A DNA stretch of 64,000 nucleotides from Anaeramoeba flamelloides (GCA_027625915.1 JANTQA010000075.1:1612001-1676000), one strand, 5' to 3'. Positions 13,440 to 25,582 are shown, counted from the stretch's first letter. Made by a program: numbers and translations. Notes: generated from the sequence alone by a model not told the origin.

Positions 13440-13955
13440 ATCATGATATGGGGTGCTAGAGCACATTGCCTATAAACAGACCTTATTATCATTAATAGAA
13501 GTGTGAATACTGAATGTATTATTTAAGATATTATCAAAAAAATCAAATGTAATTCAACTCGCTAATACAGAATATGGTGAGTTGAAATGGATTTTCCAAA
13601 AGGATGGCGTTTGTCCACATACTTCAAAAAAAAAAAAAAACTCAAACTTACTTAAATCGGATATGTAATGTTCTGGACCCTTGACCCCCAATTCCACTAA
13701 TTTAAATCAAATTGGAAATTTATGGAAACTAAACTGAAAAATTGTAACCAAAAAACGAAGAAGAATTTTTAAAATTTTCACTAATGTATGGAATACTTTG
13801 AGTTGGGAAACCTAAGAAAATTAGTAAACTCTATATTTAAAATGATAGATTTAGTTATTAAAAGACAAGCTGAATCGAATAATAGTTTTTATTAATTTTT
13901 CTTTCAATAAAAATGGATTTTTTGGTAACCGTGTTCCAAAAATAGGGGCACACTT
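13440..13955 (+). mobile_element. Decayed Tc1/mariner transposon, C-terminal half of the transposase
   Basis: Across shifting frames the sequence reads IMIWGA, then TDLIIINRSVNTE, then WIFQKD...PHTSK, then NLW, then LVNSIFKMIDLVIKRQAE. These follow the order and spacing of the Tc1/mariner catalytic core: the [V/I]M[V/I]WG block, the second catalytic Asp in FQQDNDPKHTSK, the PDLNPIENLW block and the C-terminal [L/I]V.SM..R...VI helix. Several stops and frame shifts interrupt it and the third acidic residue region is eroded, so it is dead. At the right, 13920-13953 (ending aggggcacac) looks like a terminal repeat, but no matching left end was found. The element is old. Confidence 0.75.
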
Positions 13956-15530
13956 TTTTTTATTTTTTCTTTTTTATTTTTCGAATTGAATTTTAAATTT
14001 ACTATAAAATATATAAATAGTATTAATTAAATATTTTCGGGTCTTTTATTATTTTAATGTTTAAGTGTTGTGTATTTTGGAGTATATTTTTATTAATGTA
14101 ATTTTTTTTTATGTCCCATTTTTTGGAATTGAGTTTAAGTAATGTTTTAGTGATTATTAAAAAATCATGATAGACAAAAAAATAAATATTCTTGAAAAAA
14201 TAATCCTTTTTTTCCAAATTAGGTCCTTCTAATTACCTTTCAGTGAAAAAAAACTTTTTTTATTGTTTATAGGGAGGGGAGGGGGGGTTAAATCCTCTTG
14301 TTTTCCCTAATTCCAAAATTTTCATTTGAAATTTTTTTCAAATATTTCTATATATTTTTAATATCCACTGAGTTCAATAAAGTTCACCCGAAAAACAAAC
14401 TTTTTTTTATAAAATAGTATATGTTTGTGAAATTGTAAATTATTCTCAAAATATATTATATATAAACAAAAGAATTACATTATAACACAAGTAAAGACTT
14501 TTAAACCAAAAATATATTATTCTGTATTATAAAGTTTAAGATGGAAAAATCAAATAATTTTAAACATTCAATCTTTTACATTTATATTCATAAAACTATC
14601 AAAAAAAAAAAAAATTAATTCAATCCCCCTTTTTGTAAATCTAAAACTCTCCTTTTTGTAACTATTTTTGAAATGTGTATTTGGAAAAAAAACGAATTTT
14701 TCAAATTTTTCTAATAATTAAATCAATAAATTAATTCTTTTTTGAAATGCCAGCAAAAATATCACCACTCTTTTTGTCAAAATAAAACTAAAAATTTTTT
14801 TAAAAAGCACAATGAAGAAAAAATTTTCGAACATTCTATTTGAATTGATCTGTTACCTTAATTCACAAAAAAAAATATTTAATAAATATGAATAGTGTTC
14901 AAATTGATTTTTCATTTTATTCTGAATAAGAGTTAGGATCTTAAAGATATTAAAATTTAATCAATTAGAAATTTATAATTAAATTTCACAAAAAAATTTA
15001 GTTTTATGGATAAGGAGAAAAAATACTCGAATTTAACATACAAATATATAATGGAAAATACTTTTTTAAAATTAATCTTACAATCTGATCCCTTTTTAAC
15101 ACTTAAAGTTAGAAAAAAGGATCTTGATATCCAAATTAATATAAAATTAGCGATAAAAATCAAAAAAAAATATATTTTTATATCAGAAATTAAATCCGAA
15201 AATTGAAATCAGAAACCAACAAACTGAAAATAGAACAATTATATTAATAGTCTTGAATTTTTCAAACTTTTTAAATCACAATTTCGAAAAATGAAAAATA
15301 TTCAAATTTCCAAAAAAAAAATCATTTTTTCTAATTTCAAAATAATCAATTAATTCTTATTTTAAATGACTTCGTCAAGTGTTTGTTGAACCAATTGTTT
15401 TTTTTTTTAGATTTTAATGATTTTTTAACCCTTTCTTCATGGGCTTTTTTGATGAAATTCAAACCAAACCAAAATATATCCATTTAATTTTTATCAAATA
15501 AAATAAAAAAAAAAAAACAAAAAAAAAAAG
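13956..15530. other. Non-coding region with a G-rich block
   Basis: AT-rich and mostly featureless apart from a G-run cluster at 14272-14287. Short frames near 14957-15206 are open on both strands but are low in complexity and match nothing. The first exon of the PH-RhoGAP gene may lie at the right end; an ATG at 15367 followed by a possible donor is one candidate. Confidence 0.5.
14272..14287 (+). other. Potential G-quadruplex sequence
   Basis: GGGAGGGGAGGGGGGG offers four runs of three guanines in a region otherwise nearly free of G. Folding is possible by sequence rule; function is unknown. Confidence 0.4.
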
Positions 15531-15694
15531 ACTTGGACTATTGTTGGTGTCCCTTTGATTGCAAGTAGCCTTGAAAGGAAAAATGAAAGAGAAAAAGTTT
15601 GGGACAAAGGATATTATGTTGTTAAAAACAGCAATCTTTATTGTTTTGAAACTAAAAATGTAAAAATTCTATCTTTCTTTTTTCTTTTAAAAAT

Positions 15695-15728
<34 letters not shown>

Positions 15729-17628
15729 CTTTCTTTGAGATTCAAACATTTCACTTAAATTTATTGAATGAATTTTTCTTTGAATACCAAATTGGTGTCG
15801 TACAGATTAACATTGAAATAAAAAAACAACACTCTTTCATTTTTTGCAAACAAGAATTCCAAAAAGAAGAAAGAAATGTGAAATCTGGATTATTTGAACT
15901 TTTTCAAAAAAAAAAAAACCCTAAAAACCTTCGCACATCAAACCCAAAAAGCCCAACCTTAACTCTTTAGAAAATGAATTTAACAATAAACCCACAAAAA
16001 ATTTATAAAAAAAAAAAAAACAATACTTTTCTTCACAAATTAATTGAATTGGATGATTTGGTGTTGTGTAAAAAATAACTTTGCCTTCCAATTTCCAAAA
16101 TCTTTTTCTTCCATTCAATTTTATTGACCACAAAAAAATAAATTCCTTTCTGTTTCTCATTCTTTTTCTTTTTTTTTCTTTTTCTTTTTACCTCTTTCTC
16201 TTTTTCTTTTTCTTTTTCTTTTTCTGTTTCTCTTTGCGAAACACAAATAAAATAAAAAATGAAATAAACCCAAAAAAAAAACCACCAAAATCTGAAAAAA
16301 CAAAAATACAAAAAAACAGAGCAAAACACCACACTTGGAGTTTCCATTGTATGGCTCAATTTTAAGAGAAGAGCCAGACAATGAAGAAAAAAAATATGTG
16401 TTTTATATTGTACCATCTGAAATCAAAGATCGAGGAAATTCAAGATTGCTATTGAATGCCAAATCAAAAAATCCATTTGGATCGATGGCTGAAAGTTTTA
16501 AAAAAAGAAAGCAAGAGAAAGCCATACACAAGTGTCTTTGGCTCGCCATTGGGCTATGGGCAGTCCCTAAGAACCGACGAGGGGAGCTATGGGCTATTAC
16601 CATTGATTTTAAAAGAAACAATTGCCTTTTTAGTAAGCCACGAAGAGATCCTGCAAAAGGAAGGGCTATTTGATGAAGAGAATTTTAATATGGATCGAGT
16701 CAACGAATTGGCTGAGATGGGCTCATCTGGAAAGTCATTGGAAAGCACCTTCAATTCAGAAAAGAACCCATTCTGTGTTTCAGGTTTGCTATTGAAATAT
16801 TTGAAAGATTTGCCCGAACCGATCTTAACTTATGATCTCTTTTTCGATTTCAAAAGAGCGCTGACTTGTCCATACAAATATAAGTCATCACTTGTTTTGA
16901 GGAGTGTAATTAACAGATTACCACCAATTAACTACGAAGTTATCAAGTATCTGACACAATTTTTCCTTGCCTTATCTTCAAACTCTGCGCAAAACAAAAT
17001 GAATGTCTCAAGTATTGCACGAGTGTTTGGGCCAACTGTTTTGGCAAGAGAATCTGGTGACATTTTTAAAAACAGCGAAGACTTTTATTTACAATGTGAA
17101 ATCCTGACCTTATTGTTGGATAAATTTTCTGTCATCTTTTCAGAAGACATCATGAGCAAAATGGAACCCTACAGAAAGGAAATCAGCAGCCAATTCTTTG
17201 TTAAGGCGATCTGTGATTACACTGGGCAAACCGAAAAGCAACTGTCCTTTGTCAAGGGTGACATCATCATGGTTCTAACAACAGAAAAATCAGGGTGGTG
17301 GGCAGGAAGATTAAACGAAAAAATTGGAATCTTCCCTTCATCTTATACAAAGGTATATTCGCCAAAGAACCGAGAAATCACCACATTGGCTCTTGGGGAC
17401 TTGATCCCAAACGAAATATCAATTGGTGAAATTCGAAAAATGAATGTTCAACTAATTGAAGACTTGAAAACTTTCAAACAAAAAAGTGGATTTCTGGCAA
17501 GGAATGCACTTGAAAATCTGCTTGAAAAATTAATCGACCAATTAAAAATGTTAAAATTACAAGTCGCAATGGAAGCCACAGAAAGAATGGAATTAGAAAA
17601 ACTTTTACAAAAGAAAAAAAATAATTAA
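15531..17628 (+). CDS. PH - RhoGAP - SH3 - coiled-coil protein (5' end unresolved)
   Basis: This is a likely regulator of Rho-family GTPases. Proposed exons are 15531-15659, 15740-15877 and 16320-17628 (introns 80 and 442 bp, both phase 0). Exons 1-3 give a PH domain (WDKGYYVVKNSNLYCFE ... DRWLKVLKKE). The RhoGAP domain spans about 16540-17150 (LPEPILTYDLF, NKMNVSSIARVFGPTVL). The SH3 domain is 17198-17375 (AICDYTG, LSFVKGD, WWAGRL, GIFPSSY), and a coiled coil follows. The residue at the arginine-finger position is Asp (EGLFDEE at 16660-16680 instead of GIFR), so ordinary GAP catalysis is doubtful. The reading frame changes by +1 at an A6 run (16466-16471) inside the PH domain, and one A fewer restores it. 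The start codon was not identified; an upstream exon is likely. Domain calls are strong, the exon structure moderate. Confidence 0.82.
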
Positions 17629-19029
17629 TATCTTTTATTTAATTTTTTTTTTTTTTTTTTTTATCTTTTAATAATTTTTAATTCAGAAAATAAAATAAAT
17701 AGAAATAAAAATAACAAAAGAAAATTAAAAAAAAAAAATTTCAAAATTTCTTTTTAAACATTTAATTATATTTTATTTTATTTGGTTCATTAATCGATTA
17801 AATAAAAATCAAATAATTTTTATATTTTATAATTCTTTTATTTATTTATTTGTTTATTTATTTATTGAGGGAAACGGGTAATCAAAGAAAATTTCACAAA
17901 ATAAAAATCAAAGAGAAGAAGAAAAAACAATTAAAATATTAATAGAAAAAAATAATAATAAATCTACATAACCTAATTAAAAATTATACGGGTTTTTGAT
18001 AATTAATTTGGAAGAAATAAATTAATAAAACATTTTACTTCATTCTTTTGAATTCTGGATAACTGAGAAAGGCACCTGAATTTTATAGGGGGGTGGGGTG
18101 ATGTAAAAATTTATAAAATAAATTTGTGAATAATAAATAGAAATTACACAATATGGTAGTAATATTTGGCATTCTGCCATCGTTGTAGGTTTTTTTTGTT
18201 TTTTTTTATTTTAATTTACAAAAAAAAAAAAAAAAACTTGACACCTTACTCATCATTATATTTAATAATATAGATTTTTATTAATCGTTTTTTTGAAATA
18301 ATATAAAATGTTTTTTAATGGTCAAAAATAGGAATATAAAAGTAATCAAATCGAAGATTTTATTGTGAGTATATCACTTTTATGGGTATTTTGACCTGGT
18401 TTTAAGTATTTTTCAAATGTATATTATATAGGGGGTCTTAGGTAATATTGTTTGTTTTGTATTAAACTCTCCATTTTTTTTTCAAATTTATAAGTCGGTG
18501 TTATTATTTGGTGGGAATTTTAAAAAAGTTTCTATTAAGCTAGTTTTTTTGTAAGTTTTTTAGTTGGTGGGGTCTATATAATAAGAAGTAATTTACTTTT
18601 TTATTAACATTCAAAGTCAAGGTTTGTATGATAATAAATATATATATATGCAAACTTCCTCGGGTAATTAACAGATAATTATTTAAATGGCTCTTTTTTT
18701 ACTTTCTCTTTTTTTGACTTAATTTGGTTTATTTAATCATCTTTTTTATATCTAGTAATCTTTTTCTCGTATGAGACATTAAATTCTTGAAATAGTTCAA
18801 GATATACATTATTGAGAGAATTCTCGTTATTTTTATTGTTTTTTTTTCTGTTCTATTAATCAAAAAAAGTTAAATGATAAAAAGTAATGAATTTTTTTTT
18901 TTTTTGGATTTCTTATTCCAGGATTTAGTTGCTCAAAGTTATTTTTTTTTTTTTTTTTTTCAAATTATAACAGAATAATTCTTTATACGGGGATACAATT
19001 ACAATTTATTATTAAGATCTTTTATCAAG
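17629..19029. other. Non-coding region
   Basis: AT-rich, with long T runs and a TTTA/TTTG simple repeat near 17838-17870. There is a G-rich patch at about 18090-18100 and a short hairpin near 18790-18812 (TCTTGAA...TTCAAGA). No gene is seen. Confidence 0.6.
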
Positions 19030-20190
19030 TTTTGAAAAATGAATTATCATTTTTAAGAGAAGTTCATTTTTTTCCAAATTATTTTCACTTAAAAAAATCT
19101 AATCCTTTTCTGTTGTTCTTTTGGATCAAAAATACATTTGAAATTTGTAAAAGATTTTTATTTTGAAAAAAAAAACAACAGGTATTGTAATTAATGAGAC
19201 TTTGTATAGTTAAATAATGTTGAAAGTTTGATATAATTGTAAAAATACCTGTAAAATGAATAAAATATTAAATTCTTGAAGATCTTAAAAACTAGATAAT
19301 TCATTTTTTTCACAAATATTTAGAAATTTTTTGAAATTTAGAATATTAATAATATTCTTTTTCAAATACTTAAGAGTGGAAATGACAAAATATTGGTATT
19401 AAAACAGTGTTTTTTTATATCTATTTTTTTTTAGAATTATTACTTTGAATAAGTTTTGTTGGTTTTAAAATCTTTTAAAAAATTGAGAAATAATTGTATA
19501 TATTATTGATATTTTTAACCAGTGGGTTGTTAATAACTCAATTAAAAACTTAAGATTGAGTTACTACAGTCTTTCCAAGTCTACCATAAAATTTTAAATA
19601 AAACAGATTTGAGTTTTCTATTCTTATTTTCTATTTTCAAAAAATTTTATGGTAGCCTTGGAACGGCTGTAATTATTATTTGTAAATAACCAAAAAAAAA
19701 AAAAATACTTTATGGTTATAAGTTGAATTTTCCAGGTTTTAAAAAAAGTACATTATAGTTGATTTTTTAATTTAGTTGTTTGGTTTGTTTTTTTTTTTTT
19801 TTTCATATTCGCTTCTTCAATAATATAAAAAAAAGAAATTATTAATTCAAAATGTTCTCTGAATAAAGAAAGTGAATTTTTTTGAGTTTAAAATTTTTAT
19901 TGTATTTTTTTGAAATTCAAGATATTTTTAGATTTGGTTATTTCCGAACTTGTGGTTTTCAGTTTTAAAATTTATTTTTTGTAATCTTCTCCCAAAGATA
20001 ATAATGTTTCTTACTTATACAAAGAAATATTTTTTTAGGAGTAATTTAAAAAAAAATTTGTGTTGGGTTAAACTTTTGAAAAATGGGAAAATGGATCAAG
20101 CTTTGAAAAACAATAATAAATTTAGGAAAATAACATTAAAAGTGGTGACTGTCATGAGAGTAATCATATTTTTACTTTTTTTTTTAAATT
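19030..20190 (+). repeat. Dispersed repeat, copy B
   Basis: It is collinear with copy C (38035-39200) from 'gaattatcatttttaagag' onward and with copy A (1-840). It shares the 'ttcacaaatattt' block at about 19310, 'agaattatta' at about 19433, 'aaaatcttttaaaaaatt' at about 19468, 'ccaggtttt' at about 19731, and ATGGATCAA at 20091. The copies are diverged, so it is old. After the ATG the frame stays open for tens of codons but is low in complexity. The function is unknown; it could be an element or the duplicated 5' region of a lost gene. Confidence 0.65.
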
Positions 20191-20338
20191 CCAAGATGTG
20201 TTTGGTTTTTTTTTTTTTAGATTTACTATTAAATTTGCCAAAAAAAAATTATTTATTCACTGGTTCCATAAATCAAATCTTTTGAAATAAAAGCGAAAAA
20301 AAAATTCTTGTTAATATTTTTATTTCCTGCAATTTCTT

Positions 20339-20371
<33 letters not shown>

Positions 20372-22453
20372 AAATCTTTCAAGTGTGTTGTTCGAATGGT
20401 TGATCTTTCTTCTTGGTTGAAAAAATAGAAAGTTGTATTCTTATCTAATTAATAATTCCAAATAATTTTTTTCTGTTAGTTTTTGGAGTTGGTATTTCTA
20501 ATTTAAGATTATAACTCCAGAATTTTGTGGGTGTATTGGGGTTTTTTTTGTCATTTTTTTTTAGTTTTTTTGAGAAATAAATTGCCAAAATTCCAATTTT
20601 ATAAAAGAATGGGTATTTGTTCAATTATTTTTCATCAAAGGGGAAGAAAGATGGGGTAGATTTCTTAAAGTTACTTTCCAATGTGTTTTCATTTGTGGAA
20701 AACTATCGAATGGGGTATCTCTGATGTTATATTGCTATATTTAAAACAGTCAATGTGGGCTTGGTAAAGCCCTATATTTAAAATTTGTAATTTCTCTTTC
20801 TTTTTTCTTCGGTAAAATGCTTTAGAGACCAAATAAATGGAAAAAAAACAATAAAAAATGGATGTTATTGGTTTCTTTAAAGTCTTGGAATTATAAAAGA
20901 AATTCTTAAAATGAAGTATCAAAAATAAAAATTTTTAAACAAAATAACAGAGAAAATATTTGAGGAAATTTTGGTCATCAAACATATAACAAATTTCTTG
21001 TTAAATTCCGAAAAGATTAAAAAATTTCCAAACAAATTCGTTACATAATTTTCAATTTTCGAACAATATCAAGTTCTGAAACTTTGGAAATTATGTAATC
21101 TTATGTCTATGAAATAAATTTAACCCGGGTTGTATTTTGGTGTAGAAGAAGAACTCAGTGTGTGTTATATCAAATTAAGGGTCGATATAGACCTCTTAGA
21201 AGTTCAATATTAAAACTTGTTGTTATTGAAGGTAAATTCTATCAGTTCTACATGATTAAAATATATCTTTATAATTATATTTTAAATTGTAAAAAGGTTG
21301 AAATTGTCAATTAAAAGGAGTCTTCAAATTAGTTTAAAACTGAAGATTTTTTGAAAATAATCTGACTTTCAGAATAATTTTAGGGGTTTATTCTTGGTAT
21401 AAAAACTTTAAATTCCTAGTAACAGTATAACCGCAGAAAATTTCCTTCTTTTTTGTCAATTTTTTTTTCAATCTCCTTTTTCAAAAACTCCTTGAAAAAA
21501 TGTTATCTGAAATATCAAAATGGTTGCAATTCAAACCTAACGAAATACTTTGTTCAAAATTATTAATTGGGGATATTCCAAAAAGGGTTGATTTAAAAAA
21601 AAATGGCAAAAAATGAACATTTTTTTTATATATTGGAGCTAGGGCTTTAAATTTAAAAAAATTCTTCGATAAAAATTTGTCTCATAATGTAAATTTCTTG
21701 ATAATATTTATTTTAAAAAAAAAATCAAGAATTTGGTAAAGAACTGGTATTTGGTATTTTTTTGAACATATTTTGGTAATATATTGGAAATGTAATTAAT
21801 TTGAAAAAAAAAATCAATTCAGATTAATCATTCTTTTTTTTTTTATGATGTCAATCATTAAGTCAATTTTGAAATTAAAAAAATGAAAATATTGTTTATT
21901 TTATAATGGGTTAAGTCAACGTTTTCCAATACCGGGATCCTTTTATTTGGGTTTATATCTTTTGATTTGGAAAAAAAATAAAAAAAAATTGTAAAAAGAA
22001 AATTTATAATTGGTCCTAAGCCAAAAAATTTAATAATTTTTAATACAATATTATTTAGGATTAGTTTTTTATGGTATTAGAACTAGGGTATGATAAGAAG
22101 TTCTTCTTTCAATAGAGGGGTGTTTAATTAAAGTAAAAATCTACTGGTTCAAAATTTGTATATGTGTGTATATTGTAGTTATTGTGTTGTGATATTAAAA
22201 ACTAATTACCTTTTTTTTTTTTAAATTTCAATTTTTTAAGGGTTTTCCCAATTTTATCTTTCATGTGGAATGGAACGGGATATAATTTTCAAAAATACAT
22301 TTAAAAGTGTTTATTTATTATTTATGATTGTTGCTGAACCGGTGTATATTAACTTGGAATGGGGTATGTTGTGTGGGTGCTTTTGAATTGTTTGAATGTA
22401 AATATATGAGATCAGTTAAATATGGATGGTGAGTATTTTTTCCAGTTATTATT
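20191..22453. other. Non-coding region with one unassigned open stretch
   Basis: Mostly AT-rich DNA. The exception is 21099-21314, listed separately. A T-run of about 28 lies at 20339-20367. Confidence 0.55.
21099..21314 (+). other. Unassigned open stretch of mixed composition
   Basis: A frame is open from stop to stop for about 71 codons and encodes a compositionally normal segment (RVVFWCRRRTQCVLYQIKGR, then RPLRSSILKLVVIEGKFYQF). Arg, Cys and Gly are frequent, unlike chance frames in this DNA. There is no ATG near its start, so it would be an internal exon or a fragment of a mobile element. I do not recognise the family. Confidence 0.25.
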
Positions 22454-22681
22454 TTACTTATTTTTTTTCAAGGATTTTCTTTTTGTGTTTTTTATTTTTT
22501 TATTGAATTTCCTTTTTTTTGGGTTTTTTTTTGTTTTCCTAATTCCCCCAAATTCAAATAATTTATTAAAATGCTCTAACCAGGGTTTGTTAATTAATGG
22601 GTCTCTAATAATATTTAAGGTAGTATAAATGGATTGAAGTGTTACAAAAGATCTATCATCTGTTTTGAATCGGTTAAACAT
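22454..22681 (-). CDS. Small hypothetical protein (75 aa)
   Basis: The first 50 residues have a normal composition (MFNRFKTDDRSFVTLQSIYT, then NKPWLEHFNKLFEFGG), and the last 25 are nearly all Lys, Asn and Arg. The ATG is at 22681. No family is recognised, and no splice partners were found. It may be a gene fragment or chance. Confidence 0.25.
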   Translation of the reverse strand: MFNRFKTDDRSFVTLQSIYTTLNIIRDPLINKPWLEHFNKLFEFGGIRKTKKNPKKRKFNKKIKNTKRKSLKKNK

Positions 22682-25036
22682 ATATTCGTATGTATGTGTG
22701 TAACCGGTGGGATATTAATAAAAACACTTTGTATTTCAAAAAGGTTGGAGTTGATCTCAATTTACAGTATCATTGCTTTTTAAAAAAAAGTAATTGATTA
22801 TATAATTTTATTTATTTATCAAGTCACTTTTTTTTCATTTTAAAAAAGAATATATTGTTAATAAAAAAAAAAGATTATATTAGTGGGTTTTATCTTTCTT
22901 TGGGTACAGACTGGAAATCCATCACCATTAATGAGAAAAAATACCAATTTGTTAAAAAAGTGTCAAATAATGGGTCTTGATACAGGTACATATGTAGTAG
23001 GTTAAATAGGAAAGTTTAAAATTGAATAGTTATTTTTTTTAACTTATGATCAAAATTTTTAATATAATACTTTACTATTTAACCAACTACACACGCACAT
23101 GTATCATAAACAAAATAATTATCTGTTTCCAGAAATATTTGATAAAAAAACAGAAATTATACAAATGGGGAAGACATGTGTGTGTATTTTTTTACTTTGA
23201 TATCTAAATTCTGATATGGTAATTTTCAGTTGATAAATATTTTTTTTTATTTCAAGTACTACAATCTTTGATCAATTAGTAATTGGAAAAATAAAAAAAT
23301 AAGATCTTCATAAAATCTATTTATAATAAAACTTTTAGAGATTTATTTCGTTCTTCCAGATTAAATTTTGTATTAACATTTCTTTTATTCTAGTTTTGAC
23401 TAAACAATAATTGAAAGGTACTAGATGGTGTTATTGTTGGTGTTTGGGGTGTTTTGGGGCATGGCTTCACTGTCATGGATTTTTAAAAAGTAGGGAGGTG
23501 TAAAATAATCTATATTATATACTTAACCAACCAATCATCAATTACACTTGATCAAAATATTGAATCTTGAGTAATCAAAAAACTATTCACAAAAAAAAAA
23601 TATAAAAAAAAAACACATCAATAGGCTAAAAAACAATAGACAAATAAGGAAGGGTGTTCTTTTTTTAAATTTTAAAAAGGAATTAAAAAGATATTAAAAA
23701 ATTAAGTTACAATTTTTTAGTGATAATTTTTCTTTTTTCTTTATATGTCCCTACGACCCAAAAAACACTAAAAATGGAAAACTGATCAAATACTTTCCAT
23801 TAATACAATTAAAAAAGCAAAATGATAAAATAAATATAAATAAAGTTTCAATTTAACTTTTTCTTGAAAACAGTTTTTGCCAAAATCATTGAATTCAAAC
23901 TTGAAATTATGTATATTTTTAGATACACTATCTTGTTTAAACTCAATTACAAAAACAAATTCTAAATTCTGGGGAATTTTCTTTTCACAAAAGGCACTAA
24001 TTTGGTCTTCAAATGTTTTTTTTAGTTTTAAATGGTAAAATAAAAAAAAAGTTTAACTAAAAGGATAAACTTTCTGGAAAAGCATTCTAATTTAATATAT
24101 TAACTTATTCTTTGATTTCAAACTTTTCTCAAACCAAATTTTTCAAAAAAAAATAAAAAAGTGCACACCAATTCGAAAAAATATTTTAGATATTCAAAAG
24201 TTGAGAGTGTTTTTATTCTAAAAAAATTTATCCCAGTGGTTAATTGAATTAAGTATGAAACTTAGATTTCGAAAAATATTAATCAGGAAAAAATAGTGCT
24301 TAATTTTATTAAGGACATATTAAGCTATGAAAAAAAAAATTTATTTCTTACAAATTTTTTATTTATTATTAAATATTCAAAACCATAGCATATAATATTT
24401 TTTTTAACCATTTACAATTACTCAAGATTTCACCAAATAAGTTAATTTAAATCTAAACAAAGTACTAACACATTAAGTTGTATCTTCAAATAACTAAGTA
24501 CAAAAAAAATTTGTTTCAATTTTAGTAAGAGGATCAGAGATATTCACAAAGATTAATTTTCAACACATAATATCGTGAAACAAAAAGAAAATCTCTAACA
24601 ATTATCAAGCCTTTAGCAATGAAAAAATATTGAAAAATTTGATTTTTGAAACAATCAATAATTGTATGGAATCCAAACACTTAATACTTACAAACAAAAA
24701 TGCCAGCTGAAGAATTGCTTTTACTTTTATTAAAACTTTTTATCAAAATTTCAATTTTATTATTCAGTCAAATTCAAACCAAAATTAAATTAAAAAAAAT
24801 ACTGAAAAAAAAAAATTAAAATTATGGTTTTAAAATCTTATTTTAGATCTTTATTTATCATTTTCTTTGAAAATATTCACTTGTTCTTTGTAGAAAATAT
24901 TTTGAAAGAAAAAAAAAAATTAAAATAAAAAAAAAAAAAAACACAAAAAGTTATAAATATCAAAGTTTGTTTTATAATAATATAAATAATAAATAATATT
25001 ATTTGGGTAATGTTAGATGAATTTGGGTGAAGTGAT
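22682..25036. other. Non-coding region downstream of histone H3
   Basis: AT-rich DNA with one foldback element (22978-23106). A short GC-richer patch at 23415-23500 has no clear coding. No gene is supported. Confidence 0.55.
22978..23106. mobile_element. Foldback (MITE-like) element, about 129 bp
   Basis: TGATACAGGTACATATG at 22978 and the following bases through ...GGTTAAATAGGAAAG match the reverse complement of 23070-23106 (TGATACATGTGCGTGTG...) at about 31 of 37 positions, separated by a 55 bp AT-rich loop. No clear target duplication was found. It is non-coding. It is either a short non-autonomous transposon or a hairpin RNA source. Confidence 0.55.
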
Positions 25037-25582
25037 TTAAAGTTTGTCTCCTCTAATTTTGACGGCTAAGGAAAGATCTCTATCCATAATGGTGACTCTT
25101 TTAGCGTGGATTGCACAGAGATTTGTGTCTTCAAGTACACCAACAACATAAGCTTCGGTGGCTTCTTGTAAGGCTGCGATGGCTGCGCTTTGGAAACGAA
25201 GATCACCTTTGTATTCTTGAGCGATATCTCTGACAAGTCTTTGGAAAGGAAGCTTTCTCAAAAGTAATTCTGTAGATTTTTGGTATTTTTTGATTTCTCT
25301 CAAGGCAACTGTACCTGGTCTGTATCTTCTTGGTCTTTTGGTACCTTTTTCTCCTTTAGCACCCTTTGTTCCTTTGGTTCCCTTTGTTCCCTTTGTTCCT
25401 TTGGTACCTTTTCTTCCTTTTTGTCCCTTTTGTCCTTTGGTTCCTTTTCGTCCTTTTTGTCCCTTTCTACCTTTTTGTCCTTTTTGTCCTTTTTTTGGGC
25501 CTTTTCCTCCAGTCGATTTTCTTCCTTTTTGTCCTTTTTGTCCTTTGGTTCCTTTTTGTCCTGCGTGTTTTGTTCTTGCCAT
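25037..25582 (-). CDS. Histone H3 with a Gly-X-Lys (collagen-like) tail expansion
   Basis: The core is an ordinary H3: [19 protein letters not shown], then [12 protein letters not shown], then [13 protein letters not shown]. The protein is 181 residues against the usual 136, and all 45 extra residues are in the N-terminal tail. ARTK (residues 2-5) is kept. Residues 8-22 are five G-X-K triplets. Then comes [11 protein letters not shown], which matches the K9/S10/K14 region but is displaced to 21-31. Residues 32-82 are seventeen G-X-K triplets (X = Q, R, T, A, E). After that KRPRRYRPG rejoins the canonical sequence. The K27 motif (ARKSAP) is absent. The gene is intronless and head-to-head with H4. 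The fold is intact, so it should be incorporated into nucleosomes; whether it is the main H3 or a variant cannot be told here. Confidence 0.96.
   Translation of the reverse strand: MARTKHAGQKGTKGQKGQKGRKSTGGKGPKKGQKGQKGRKGQKGRKGTKGQKGQKGRKGTKGTKGTKGTKGTKGAKGEKGTKRPRRYRPGTVALREIKKYQKSTELLLRKLPFQRLVRDIAQEYKGDLRFQSAAIAALQEATEAYVVGVLEDTNLCAIHAKRVTIMDRDLSLAVKIRGDKL

Noticed and set aside
15006-15206. 66-codon plus-strand frame before the RhoGAP gene as its first exon
   Set aside because: Low complexity, open on the other strand too, and no donor joining to the PH frame.
16033-16416. Minus-strand Lys/Glu-rich frames before the RhoGAP exon
   Set aside because: They derive from a pyrimidine tract in the intron of the PH-RhoGAP gene; no independent support.
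20381-20400. GTTCGAAT resembling a tRNA B box
   Set aside because: No acceptor stem, D arm or A box at the correct distance; no tRNA gene could be supported anywhere in the window.
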